Origin: a virus
Direction: 5' to 3' (one strand)
IMG/VR virus record: IMGVR_UViG_3300033064_002060
Location: 1 to 23,739 of that record
Length of the DNA stretch: 23,739 nt
Below are positions 1-8,800 of this stretch, in pieces (the first letter of the stretch is position 1; each line of letters begins with the position of its first letter). The notes below the pieces were generated by a model. That model was given only the letters and a program-made list of their open reading frames with translations, was not told the origin of the DNA and searched no databases. The translations under genes were made by a program, and so were the position numbers.

Positions 1-413
1 GTCCAAGGCTTCATGTCATATAGTTTCTCAACTTGCTCTTTTACAAACACTTTTGACTTTATTCCTTTGATTCTTGCTATGCCAAATGCTTTCTTTCGTG
101 CTGTTTGAGCATGTATGCTTTCTACTTTCAATTTATAATGGTTTTCTAAGATATAACCAACAACTGCCTTGTTTTTAACAAGCTTGATTATAACTTGCTG
201 CGAAGTGCCTCCACCAGCAAATCCAAACAAGCTTTCTTCAATCATTATTTTTTCAAAAGTTTGATCTTTTAAAGCAGTTATAATAAGTTCTGCTTTAGCA
301 GCATACTCAATCACATCAGAAATATCAACAAATCCAGCACCAATAATAATCTTATTTTCTGATACAGCCCAACCACATGTTGAACATGATAAATCTAATC
401 CCAATACTTTCAT
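1..413 (-). CDS. RuvC-like Holliday-junction resolvase, C-terminus cut by window edge
   Basis: A reading frame opens with ATG at 413 and runs open to the left edge (137 full codons). The N-terminus, beginning MKVLGLDLSCSTCGWAV, is the first strand of an RNase H/RuvC-fold nuclease with the acidic residue at D7. A second acidic motif, IMIEES, places E59 at the end of a buried strand and is followed by a Gly-rich turn (GFAGGGTSQQ). In this fold, paired acidic residues bind two metal ions and cut branched DNA; in phages such enzymes resolve recombination and replication junctions before packaging. The remaining catalytic residues lie outside the window. The gene starts 23 bases after the stop of the 105-aa gene, without a clear Shine-Dalgarno. 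An alternative is another RNase H-fold nuclease of the same superfamily. The fold assignment is fairly secure; the substrate is inferred. Confidence 0.72.
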   Translation of the reverse strand, partial: MKVLGLDLSCSTCGWAVSENKIIIGAGFVDISDVIEYAAKAELIITALKDQTFEKIMIEESLFGFAGGGTSQQVIIKLVKNKAVVGYILENHYKLKVESIHAQTARKKAFGIARIKGIKSKVFVKEQVEKLYDMKPW

Positions 414-436
414 ATAACCGTTTTATAAAAACTATA

Positions 437-754
437 TTACAAACGACCACTTGGTGCGTACTTTGTGGTATTAATACCTTTGGTATCAATGTAATTCAAA
501 CCGGCGTCTGTGAATTGAGTGATTTTAATTGGTTGCTTGGTTTTGAAATTTGTTTGTGCAAAATCGTTTCCGGTAGCACCAATTGGTGTACCGTTGATAG
601 CATTGGTTGCGGTGTTATCTGTACCTGCGTCCTTGGCACTGCCGCCGCCAACGTTGGCAAGATCTTGATATCTTTTATAAATACCTTCAAGACCTCCGTC
701 GGTTAGTGAATGTCTTTCTACTTTGTCTCTTGGTGTTGTTGAACCTGGATGCAT
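437..754 (-). CDS. Hypothetical 105-aa protein, possible small virion protein
   Basis: I do not recognise a family. The protein is polar, rich in Thr, Gly, Asn and Ala, with no membrane segment. Residues 1-45 contain a charged segment that looks helical (GLEGIYKRYQDLANV). The C-terminal half is Thr/Asn-rich and ends in SGRL. The start is well supported by an AGGAG Shine-Dalgarno at 764-768, nine bases before the ATG, and by a TATAAATATA-like element just upstream of that. It lies directly after the large fibre-like gene and before the RuvC-like gene. A minor structural or assembly role is inferred from position only. Confidence 0.6.
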   Translation of the reverse strand: MHPGSTTPRDKVERHSLTDGGLEGIYKRYQDLANVGGGSAKDAGTDNTATNAINGTPIGATGNDFAQTNFKTKQPIKITQFTDAGLNYIDTKGINTTKYAPSGRL

Positions 755-777
755 ATATGTTTTCTCCTGTTGTTTAT

Positions 778-787
778 TATAAATATA
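778..787 (-). promoter_or_regulatory. Late-promoter-like octamer, inverted, upstream of the 105-aa gene
   Basis: The plus strand reads TATAAATATA here, so the coding strand reads TATATTTATA. The octamer ends 23 bases before the ATG at 754, with the Shine-Dalgarno in between, which is a workable promoter and leader geometry. TATAAATA is the T4 late promoter sequence, but here it faces away from the genes. Function is inferred from its recurrence in other gaps. Confidence 0.4.
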
Positions 788-790
788 ATG

Positions 791-3700
791 TTATGTATCA
801 AAACGGACAATAATATTGACTGGCCAATCAATTAAATTTTTTATAGGACGCCCAAGTTTGCCAACTGCCACAAGTTGATTGTCTTGATATAATCCAATTG
901 TTGTGACACATGGTGACAAAAATGAACCAGTTGCATCATATGATGAACTATATTGATAGCCAATAAATTCTGGATTGACTCTGAATGGATCATTTCCACA
1001 ATATGGATTTAGATAATCTTCTATATCTTTCACATATCTACGAGCAGAATCTGATGTGAGATATTGTGCCAAAGTACTTGGATTCAATCTCTTCAACACA
1101 TACAGTGCCAATATATGACCATCATTCATGTTGATATTTCCATCACCGTCAATATCTAATAAACCAGTATCATATAAATTATTTGTTATAAATATATATG
1201 CGGTATTGGTGAACGCAGACAGATATGAATATTTTACGCTGGATGCTGTATCATCTTCTTGTTGTAACACATCTTCAGATTCTGTTTGAAGAATATCATT
1301 TGCCCACCAACTAAAATCGGTGTTTGTATCTTGTTCCAAAACAATGCCATTATCATCCAACACATAATCTGCATAAAACTTCTTGAGCTTCAAATATCTC
1401 ATAATAAGATCCACATCTTTATGATCAAATACACCATCTTGATTCACATCAAATGTAAGAGGATTTGGCTGCAATGAAGTTGGGTTGGTACTATAATTAA
1501 ATTCACCCGGTCTTATTGATACAAGATATTCATGTTCATATATTGTATGAGCACCTTGATAATCCAACGTAAATCCGCGAGAACCCGTTGCTGTCATCAC
1601 ATCATGATACATTGATGATGTGTTGGTGATTGCCAAATGTCCATTCTTATAAAATACATTGCCAATCTTTGGATCGGCTTCATATTTGTTCATGTCATAC
1701 ACAAACACAGAACCGGAATATGATGATGAAAATGAACCAGATTGATTTACTGGATTAATTATCTGTGAATAAGATGCCAGCGATGCAGTATTCACAATTG
1801 GTGCTCCGACGCACATAAAATCAGATGCAATAGAAACAGAATATCCATATATGTTGTATGGATGATTTTCTTCTTTGTTTCTTCTCAATTCACCAGCTCT
1901 ATACCAAGCATCATTTGTGAAATCAAAATTATACAATGTTACTCTACCCAACACAGAATCTAAAGAAGCAGAAGATTCGTAAGAATAATTTTCTAATATA
2001 TAAGAACCACTGGAATATACCACAGTTCTACCCAAAGTATCTGGCAGAGATGTCACCGCCGCTATTGTGCCATCAATAGACACAGCATGTCCAAAATTAT
2101 TATTGGTCAAATATTCTCTGTTTCCAAATGTTTTTGTAATCAAATCATATTGCCATGCCAAACAGTCTGAGTTGTATCTGTAAGTGTATAAATAAGCCGC
2201 ACCAAGAATCATTGCACTTCCTGTATATCCATAATATGGTTTAAAACCTTTATCGGCTTTGCACCCGATAATCAAGTTCTTTCCGCTTATATCCACGCCG
2301 TAACCGAACATGTCGGACACAATTGTACCAGACACATCAACAGAATATTCCGGTGCATCAATATCCAAATCGCCATAACCCGAAGTTGCGGTGAATAGTT
2401 GATTTTGACTCCAAGATGCAGTTGGACATGCGGATAGAGATGCTGAGTGATAAGAACATGTGAACACAGTCGCGTAGCCTTTGCCGGTTTTGTTTGTTCC
2501 CACAACCAATCGGTTTGAATCCAAAGATACGCACCAACCAAAATTGTCACCAGCCGACTGATTGCTAGACGTGATTGTAGTTTCATACACCCACGAATAG
2601 TTTCCGGAAACAAATGTTGGTGTGTAACTTTGTGACGCAATATATGAACCTGTTTGTAGCTCTTTGCAAAAATCTTCTTGTGTAACAACCTGCATCCAGA
2701 CTGAACCCGTGTCAATGTTTTGACACGGATATTCAGAATCCATGTATCTTTTCTTTCTGTACAAATATACCGCACCCTTACTGCCGCTAACACCCGTGGC
2801 ACCAACAGCAAGAATATCATTGTCTATGGCAACCGAAGTACCAAATCTGTCTTCATCACTCTTTCCTTTTAGAATATTAATTATTCCCCAATTATCTTGA
2901 CCACCCTTGTATCTGTCGTAAACACACACAAAACCTGGATACATACTGGAAGAACAAACAGACCCCGTTGGAGAACCAACCGCCAAGAAATTGTCTCTTA
3001 CACACAAAGATGTACCAAACGAGTCTTTAAAATATGAAGATGTATCAGTCAAACTTTGAGTAAATGGAAAATGAATCTTTGCAATTGGGCGATGATGACC
3101 CAGTGTTTCATCATACTTGAATAACGCAGCGTGACCAATACGAGAATCAGATAAACTATAAGCATCCATTGATGAACCAACTGCAACATATTTTGACCAA
3201 CAGCTCACGGATTCACCAAAGTGTTCATTTTCAGGAAAAAATAAATCTTGGTAGCTGCTTGTGTTCAATATAAAGGCAGATCCACTTGGAGTTGGTGAAA
3301 CATATGTCACTTGAAGCCCCATTGCCATATATTGTTTGGCATTCACATAATCAACATATTGCGTAGTACCATTACTGAATGTTACATAAAATAAACCACT
3401 GCCCGTGTCCCACTGTGAAATTGATACACGAGTGTCTCTTATGGCTTGTATCTCCGCCGTTGATGGAAAGTGAGATCCCGTCACATACAAATTGGTATAA
3501 CTATCATCGTAAATTTTTAGCGTTTGATGGATGTTGGAATCATCCACAATTTTAACTGTATCTGGTATAACCTTTTCACCGTATACATTATGTTTCAATG
3601 TTGCAGTAATGATACGATCATGAATTTCACGAACTTCTTCTTTTCCAGTTTTTTGGTCTTGAGTATATGCTTCAACGCCAAATAACTTGATTGGTTCACC

Positions 3701-3979
3701 CGCATTCTTATAAAACATAGCATCAGTCATGCTGTGTATATTTCTTGAATATTTACCGGAAGAATTTATTGGCTCATTGGCAGAAACATAGTATATGCTA
3801 CCAGAAGGATAAAAAGGAGTAGAAAGTTTCAGTCCTTCATTCACTTCCATTCTTCCATTATAATAAGTGTTATCACCATATACATTTACACTCGCGGAGT
3901 CAATACTTTGCATCGTCCAATGTTTGAACGTGCTAAATGGTCTTACTGTGATGTCTCCCGCAGTGAACTGCTTAATCAT
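791..3979 (-). CDS. Tail-fibre-like protein: FG-GAP beta-propeller plus split dockerin-like segment
   Basis: A 1062-aa virion-type protein. Seven FG-GAP-like repeats run from about residue 252 to 800. Their cores are FGESVSCWSKYVAVG, FGTSLCVRDNFLAVG, FGTSVAIDNDILAVG, FGWCVSLDSNRLVVG, FGYGVDISGKNLIIG, FGHAVSIDGTIAAV and YGYSVSIASDFMCVG. This fits an integrin-type seven-bladed propeller. Two EF-hand-like calcium loops of dockerin type follow, DVNQDGVFDHKD at 844 and DIDGDGNINMND at 942. The N-terminus (MIKQF...DI) and C-terminus (VTTIGLYQDNQLVAVGKL) match the neighbouring 380-aa protein, so the central part looks like a module exchange on a shared virion-anchoring scaffold. The role is probably adhesin or receptor binding at the tail tip. 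No signal peptide or membrane segment is visible. The ATG at 3979 has no clear Shine-Dalgarno. Domain calls are strong; the exact virion position is inferred. Confidence 0.78.
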   Translation of the reverse strand: MIKQFTAGDITVRPFSTFKHWTMQSIDSASVNVYGDNTYYNGRMEVNEGLKLSTPFYPSGSIYYVSANEPINSSGKYSRNIHSMTDAMFYKNAGEPIKLFGVEAYTQDQKTGKEEVREIHDRIITATLKHNVYGEKVIPDTVKIVDDSNIHQTLKIYDDSYTNLYVTGSHFPSTAEIQAIRDTRVSISQWDTGSGLFYVTFSNGTTQYVDYVNAKQYMAMGLQVTYVSPTPSGSAFILNTSSYQDLFFPENEHFGESVSCWSKYVAVGSSMDAYSLSDSRIGHAALFKYDETLGHHRPIAKIHFPFTQSLTDTSSYFKDSFGTSLCVRDNFLAVGSPTGSVCSSSMYPGFVCVYDRYKGGQDNWGIINILKGKSDEDRFGTSVAIDNDILAVGATGVSGSKGAVYLYRKKRYMDSEYPCQNIDTGSVWMQVVTQEDFCKELQTGSYIASQSYTPTFVSGNYSWVYETTITSSNQSAGDNFGWCVSLDSNRLVVGTNKTGKGYATVFTCSYHSASLSACPTASWSQNQLFTATSGYGDLDIDAPEYSVDVSGTIVSDMFGYGVDISGKNLIIGCKADKGFKPYYGYTGSAMILGAAYLYTYRYNSDCLAWQYDLITKTFGNREYLTNNNFGHAVSIDGTIAAVTSLPDTLGRTVVYSSGSYILENYSYESSASLDSVLGRVTLYNFDFTNDAWYRAGELRRNKEENHPYNIYGYSVSIASDFMCVGAPIVNTASLASYSQIINPVNQSGSFSSSYSGSVFVYDMNKYEADPKIGNVFYKNGHLAITNTSSMYHDVMTATGSRGFTLDYQGAHTIYEHEYLVSIRPGEFNYSTNPTSLQPNPLTFDVNQDGVFDHKDVDLIMRYLKLKKFYADYVLDDNGIVLEQDTNTDFSWWANDILQTESEDVLQQEDDTASSVKYSYLSAFTNTAYIFITNNLYDTGLLDIDGDGNINMNDGHILALYVLKRLNPSTLAQYLTSDSARRYVKDIEDYLNPYCGNDPFRVNPEFIGYQYSSSYDATGSFLSPCVTTIGLYQDNQLVAVGKLGRPIKNLIDWPVNIIVRFDT

Positions 3980-3980
3980 A

Positions 3981-4000
3981 TAGACATAAATATTTGTCTA
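3981..4000 (-). promoter_or_regulatory. Inverted repeat with late-promoter-like core before the fibre gene
   Basis: TAGACA at 3981-3986 and TGTCTA at 3995-4000 form a six-base-pair stem. The region between and overlapping contains CATAAATA (3985-3992), one mismatch from the octamer seen in other gaps. The element ends two bases before the start codon of the 1062-aa gene, so it could act on translation as an RNA hairpin as well as, or instead of, on transcription. Confidence 0.35.
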
Positions 4001-4001
4001 C

Positions 4002-4018
4002 AGCGGGATTTACCCGCT
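4002..4018 (-). terminator. GC-rich hairpin after the 380-aa gene, without a U-tract
   Basis: On the coding strand AGCGGG, loop TAAAT, CCCGCT forms a six-base-pair GC-rich hairpin two bases after the stop codon of the 380-aa gene. No T-run follows, so it is not a classic intrinsic terminator. It could protect an mRNA 3' end or attenuate read-through into the fibre gene. Confidence 0.4.
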
Positions 4019-4020
4019 AC

Positions 4021-5163
4021 TCACGTATCAATCTTTATTTTCACCAAACATTCGTTGGTAAAGTCTTTGAGCAGTGGCTGGCTTAACTTAGCAACAGCCA
4101 CAAGGTCGTTGTTGTCATTATATAAACCAACCGTGGTAATATACACCTTCGGGTTGGTATAAAATTCGGTAAACCTCAACTTACCAATATCTTGAGAATT
4201 ACTTGGATTATCGTTATCGGATATTACAAATGTTGGATTGTTGCTGTAGTTGTATTCTTGGTTCTTCACTCGAACAAAGAAATGACGAGCGGGAACATGT
4301 TCAGTTATCCTAGCTTTCATGCCACTCAATGCTGCACCCTTCTTTATGGCAGTAAATAACACGTTTGACATGCGCGCAAACTGGGTTCCCCACTCATTTG
4401 CAGTATTCCAATACAAAGAGTATCCATCAACTTTGCCAATCAGTCCGGAAATCTTTTGCGCGTTTAAAATGATGATACCCAAGTCTGGATACATCAAGCC
4501 AATTCCTTGATAGTTTCTTGTGGCAAGCGAACCGGATGCCAAGGTTCCTTGAATCAAGTTGTATCTCTTGCCACCGGATTGTATTCCGGTGTCGGGATTG
4601 TCTCTGGAGTCGTCGATTATGGTTACACTGGTCGCAGAACCGCTGACACCAGAACCGCTCAATGTCATTTCAAATTGACCGGGATCTAGCTTGTCTTTGT
4701 ATTTGGAATTTCTGAAAGAAATTGCATATATATCATCGGCGCTTGTTACCGAACCGGAAATTGAAGAAGTTGCAAACGTGAACGTATCATCGCCTGGTGA
4801 CAGCAATAAATTTCTGTATTGATTATATATTACCTTGGTTGGAAACAATAAACTGCCTTGTGAAGAATTCACATCAAACGCGGAAGAACCCGACCCAGCA
4901 TAATGACCATATGCAATTGAAAAATAAATGTCGGAGTTTGATGATCCGGTTGGAGCATCATACACGTTGGTATAATACAATCCATTCAATGGTTCAAAAA
5001 GAGAAGAAGATTGTTGAGTTTGACGACTGCTGGTATAAAATGACGATCCGGACGCAGTTGAACCATTTCCCCACACTGTCTCACCGTCACTCCACAATCC
5101 AGTAGAAACTGGTTGAGTTCTTCCGGCCACTATGTCTGTTGAATCAAATTGTTTAAAAATCAT
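4021..5163 (-). CDS. Tail/fibre-like structural protein, scaffold paralogue of the 1062-aa protein
   Basis: A 380-aa polar, Ser/Gly/Asn-rich protein with no signal peptide or membrane segment. Its N-terminus (MIFKQFDSTDI) and C-terminal module resemble those of the downstream 1062-aa protein. The C-terminal module contains EYNYSNNPTF, then YITTVGLYNDNNDLVAVAKL, then a Lys/Asp-rich last strand. A middle segment, IYAISFRN...YKDKLDP followed by IIDDS, also has a counterpart there. This C-terminal pattern is common in T4-like phage tail proteins as I know them, but I cannot give a named family. The gene begins 12 bases after the 213-aa gene and is probably translated from the same mRNA. It is likely a baseplate or fibre component, perhaps the basic version to which the larger paralogue added a propeller. 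Confidence 0.62.
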   Translation of the reverse strand: MIFKQFDSTDIVAGRTQPVSTGLWSDGETVWGNGSTASGSSFYTSSRQTQQSSSLFEPLNGLYYTNVYDAPTGSSNSDIYFSIAYGHYAGSGSSAFDVNSSQGSLLFPTKVIYNQYRNLLLSPGDDTFTFATSSISGSVTSADDIYAISFRNSKYKDKLDPGQFEMTLSGSGVSGSATSVTIIDDSRDNPDTGIQSGGKRYNLIQGTLASGSLATRNYQGIGLMYPDLGIIILNAQKISGLIGKVDGYSLYWNTANEWGTQFARMSNVLFTAIKKGAALSGMKARITEHVPARHFFVRVKNQEYNYSNNPTFVISDNDNPSNSQDIGKLRFTEFYTNPKVYITTVGLYNDNNDLVAVAKLSQPLLKDFTNECLVKIKIDT

Positions 5164-5175
5164 TGTGGTAAATTA

Positions 5176-5817
5176 TTAAGAGGACGTGGTTCCCTTTACA
5201 TTCACACTAACCGGTATTGTCACAGAACCGCCGCTTTCATTTCCAATCACAGTGAGCGTTGCATTTAAGGTTTGTGTCAGTGCTGAGTTTGGAACAAAAC
5301 GGAAACGAAGACCAAGGCTAACTTGAACAGTCGTCGAAGAAACGTCTCCAATGAAGGTTGGAATGGTTGCGGTTGTAACATTCTGAAGTTGTTCACCGAT
5401 TATTGTACCAGCCGACTTGTTAGACAAAATTGCCGTGTAACCAAGAGTTGTGTTGTAAACTGGGTTGGTGGACGGAATAATGATCACTTCACCCTTATAG
5501 TCCTTGTCCACATAAATTGCACTTTGTCCGAGAGAAATGACTGGAATAGAAGTAACGCCGGAAGGAAGAGTGACGAGCTTGTATTTCAACAATTGTGTTT
5601 CGTCGGTAAATGCCTCAAATACAGGAGTGTTGCGAATAGCCAAATCATAATAGGCAGAACCTTGTGGATGATTTGGTTGATACAGACGATAATCAATTTC
5701 GTCGTCGGACAAGGCATATGACTTGATATTCAATCCACCATTTGCCGCAAGCAGCTCTCTACCTTTCTTTGTCAAGACCGCATCCACTGTTATTATTTCA
5801 TTATTGATATACGCCAT
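5176..5817 (-). CDS. Structural protein, 213 aa, probable baseplate/tail component
   Basis: No named family is recognised. The N-terminus (about residues 9-45) has the pattern VDAVLTKKGRELLA followed by SYALSDDEIDY, a signature I associate with small phage tail proteins. The rest (about 100-213) is beta-rich with alternating Val/Thr and a Ser/Gly-rich end, as in an immunoglobulin-like or jelly-roll domain, without Cys or membrane segments. It sits between the 1561-aa P2 gpI/LamG protein and the 380-aa fibre-like protein. A weak purine stretch, TAGAAAG, precedes the ATG at 5817. Its role is inferred from position: joining fibre-type proteins to the baseplate is one possibility. Confidence 0.55.
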   Translation of the reverse strand: MAYINNEIITVDAVLTKKGRELLAANGGLNIKSYALSDDEIDYRLYQPNHPQGSAYYDLAIRNTPVFEAFTDETQLLKYKLVTLPSGVTSIPVISLGQSAIYVDKDYKGEVIIIPSTNPVYNTTLGYTAILSNKSAGTIIGEQLQNVTTATIPTFIGDVSSTTVQVSLGLRFRFVPNSALTQTLNATLTVIGNESGGSVTIPVSVNVKGTTSS

Positions 5818-5833
5818 ATAGTGTTACTTTCTA

Positions 5834-5841
5834 AATAAATA
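5834..5841 (-). promoter_or_regulatory. Late-promoter-like octamer variant upstream of the 213-aa gene
   Basis: The plus strand reads AATAAATA, followed by TATAT. This is one mismatch from the TATAAATA octamer in other gaps and has the same inverted orientation. It lies 16 bases upstream of the ATG at 5817 in a 50-base gap, and probably starts or boosts the 213/380-aa transcript. Confidence 0.33.
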
Positions 5842-5867
5842 TATATCTGATTACTTTTTTACCATTT

Positions 5868-8800
5868 TTATACTGTTTTTGTTTCAATTGGGTCAGAGTT
5901 ATTCAACAAACCCGTATTTACATCAACAGTAGTTTTTTTATTTTGGCTGTTTTTCTTCCATTTAAACGGTGTATTTGTGTTGTCATATGAGTTTATCTCT
6001 TTGATAGAAAACTGCTTTTTACCGTATTTATGGTGATTGTTGAAATATCCATTGAGCAATTGGGCGTTCTGTGGGTAATATTCCATAGAATATGATTTTC
6101 TATAATTAATACCAGATGCCAACGATCCAAAGAAGGCACCCTCCGTTCTATATTTGAAGTCTTCGGTAACAGGACCGGTATCCGATGACAAAAATGTGGT
6201 ATTGTACTTTGCCAAATTTAGCGTGGCGGGAACTCCTCCAAATATGCTTCCGGAAAAGTGATATGTTCCACCGGAATAACCAAAATTTCCGGTATAAATC
6301 ATTGGATATGCCGAAACATAATCTGCATTTATTAAAATACCGGTTGAAATTATCACACCATTTCCGATTGATCCCCAAACAGACCCAGATACTATCCTTC
6401 CATTCAATGAATGTGCGGACGATACGGTGTGTGATATTGACGAACCGGTGGATGCTGGAGTAAAGCTCACGCTTCCGCTGTAGTATATATCTTCATATGA
6501 AATTGTTGCGATATATGAAGTTATTTCTGGTAATTTTACCAGATTTATTTTGTAATAAGAAGATGATATTGTCTGCACCGTTCCATTCAAATTGATATTG
6601 ATTTCTCTATCATTCAACGAAGATGTGTTGGTTGATAGATTATATTTGTTGTATACTTGATATTGTTTTTTTAGTTTGATCACATCCGCTCTGTAATATT
6701 CTCCATCGTAGTATGTAATTCCATTGTCTGAATATATTCCAAATCCGTATTGGTCTTCGTCTGTTGGGAAAAATATTTGATTTACGTCACTTAAAATTGA
6801 TGTTCCTTCATTTTTAGTCACCAAAGTATATTCCAATTTTGGAGATTGTGTTCCAGCAACTTCGCGACGAACTTCTATGTGTGATTCTTTTTGTTGAATT
6901 GTTTCTTGTACAATTGGTTTCAACTGAATCTTTGAACGCTCCAATATGGATGGTTCAATCAAAATACCATCAACAAGGTTTGCTCTGGCTGGAACAAGCG
7001 ACTTTATATATTTGAACATCGCCTTATCAAAGTAGAATCGTACCACGTTCATAAAGAACTGATAGTCTATTGCACCAAATCCTTGGTCGTAGAATATTTG
7101 CTTAAACTTTTCAAATCGAGTGTATGAACTTGCATACACATATGACGGATCTCCAATTAGTTCCGATAGAGGATAATTTCCAAAGAATTTGATTATTTCT
7201 GTGTTTTGAATTTCGGAGGGAGAAAAGAATATACCAAGTCTATTAGATCCCACCCCAACAAGTTCACTTGATTGCAACGAAGAGCGTTCGGTTGAAGACA
7301 AGTTTGATATCAATTCTTGTTCAACATAATTTATTTTATTACTTCCGAACTTACCGGCACCATAATCTGGCAATTTTACCGTCTGCCTTGAATCCTTGCG
7401 AGTAAACTGCCACGGAAATGCCGATCCATTTATAGGATCACATTCACTGGTTTGTGTCATAGGAATATTATTTTCTGGGAAGTTTATTGCAACAAACGTT
7501 GGAAAGTCACTTCTGAACGACAAATTATTTAAGGTGGTGGAATTTGAAGGTGCATACAATTCCAACGGACGTTCGAACGATATTCTGAGTAGATTATCAG
7601 AAATCATATCCACCGGTGAATTTATATCATATGCATTCTGATGCAATGTGTGATTTTCAAAAACAGAATTGCCGACAGGAGATTCCCAAATCTTGATTTC
7701 GTCAATATTTCCAAAAAATGCTTCTGGGTCAACATTCAAAGACGCAGTGTTCTGGTTATAATTACCAATATATACATACGAACCAGAACGAAATTGTGTG
7801 TTGTAACTACCACTCAAATATTGACTTGCCGTTGCAAAGAATGTAATTCTTGAATCTTCGGCACGTTGAAGATACACATCATACTTGATTGGGTATTGAT
7901 CAATTTGTGACGGAGTAAAATTGTAAACGGAAAACTCTTGAGATGCGTCATTGCGACGTAGCATGGCATGATATGTGTTGCCATCAAACACCGGTGCCCT
8001 GTTTGTCATGATCGTCTTTACGCTTCCGGAGCCATTGTCCAAGCTAAAGAATAGTTTTCCCCAATCTAATCCTTTGTCTCGATACACACCCACCAACCAA
8101 CTACCTGGACACTCCGCCAGTCTGAACACATGTCCAACATCACTGGTTTTGGTCGTATCAAACGCAAAGTTGAATTCCAATGTTTGAGCACTTCCGGTCC
8201 AGTTGACCTTGAAATATTCTGCACTTCCACTGAAATATGGTTCATATTTTACTTCATCGATCACATACTCAGAAGTATCTTGTAGATTGTGTATATTTTT
8301 GATTCCACCATACTCTTTTATTTTTATGATATTCTTTGGTATGCCAAAACAACTCAACAATGATGACAATGAAGCTTCTGTGCCCTTAGTCTTGTAGATA
8401 TATGGCAGGGTGTTTAAAATACGCTTCCAGATTATTTGATTACGTTGTTCTTCGGACAATTGTCTGGCTTGGTTATACAACTCCGAGTCAACATCAAAAT
8501 CATTTTGATTGAATGAAGACAGCAGCAGTGGAAGATTTTCACTAGAAATCTCCGCTTCCCACCCAAGCGATGCCAACATGTCTTCAACAATGTCCACAGA
8601 AATGCCATAATTTGGACTATTGGAATAGTTATTTTTCTCGGTGATTTGTTTGATGGTCAGAGAGAGATTGTCAAAGAAATGACCAACCATGCCAACAAAC
8701 TTTATATAATCAACATTGGCATCCGATTCTTCCACCATGAATTGAGGAAGATTGTTGATTAAAGAATTCCCATTTCCGCGATCATACAAAGACGCAGAAC

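Noticed and set aside
2287-2820. A 177-aa open frame on the minus strand within the fibre gene
   Set aside because: It overlaps the FG-GAP repeat coding sequence in another register, its composition is unlike its neighbours, and the repeat pattern is only in the main frame.
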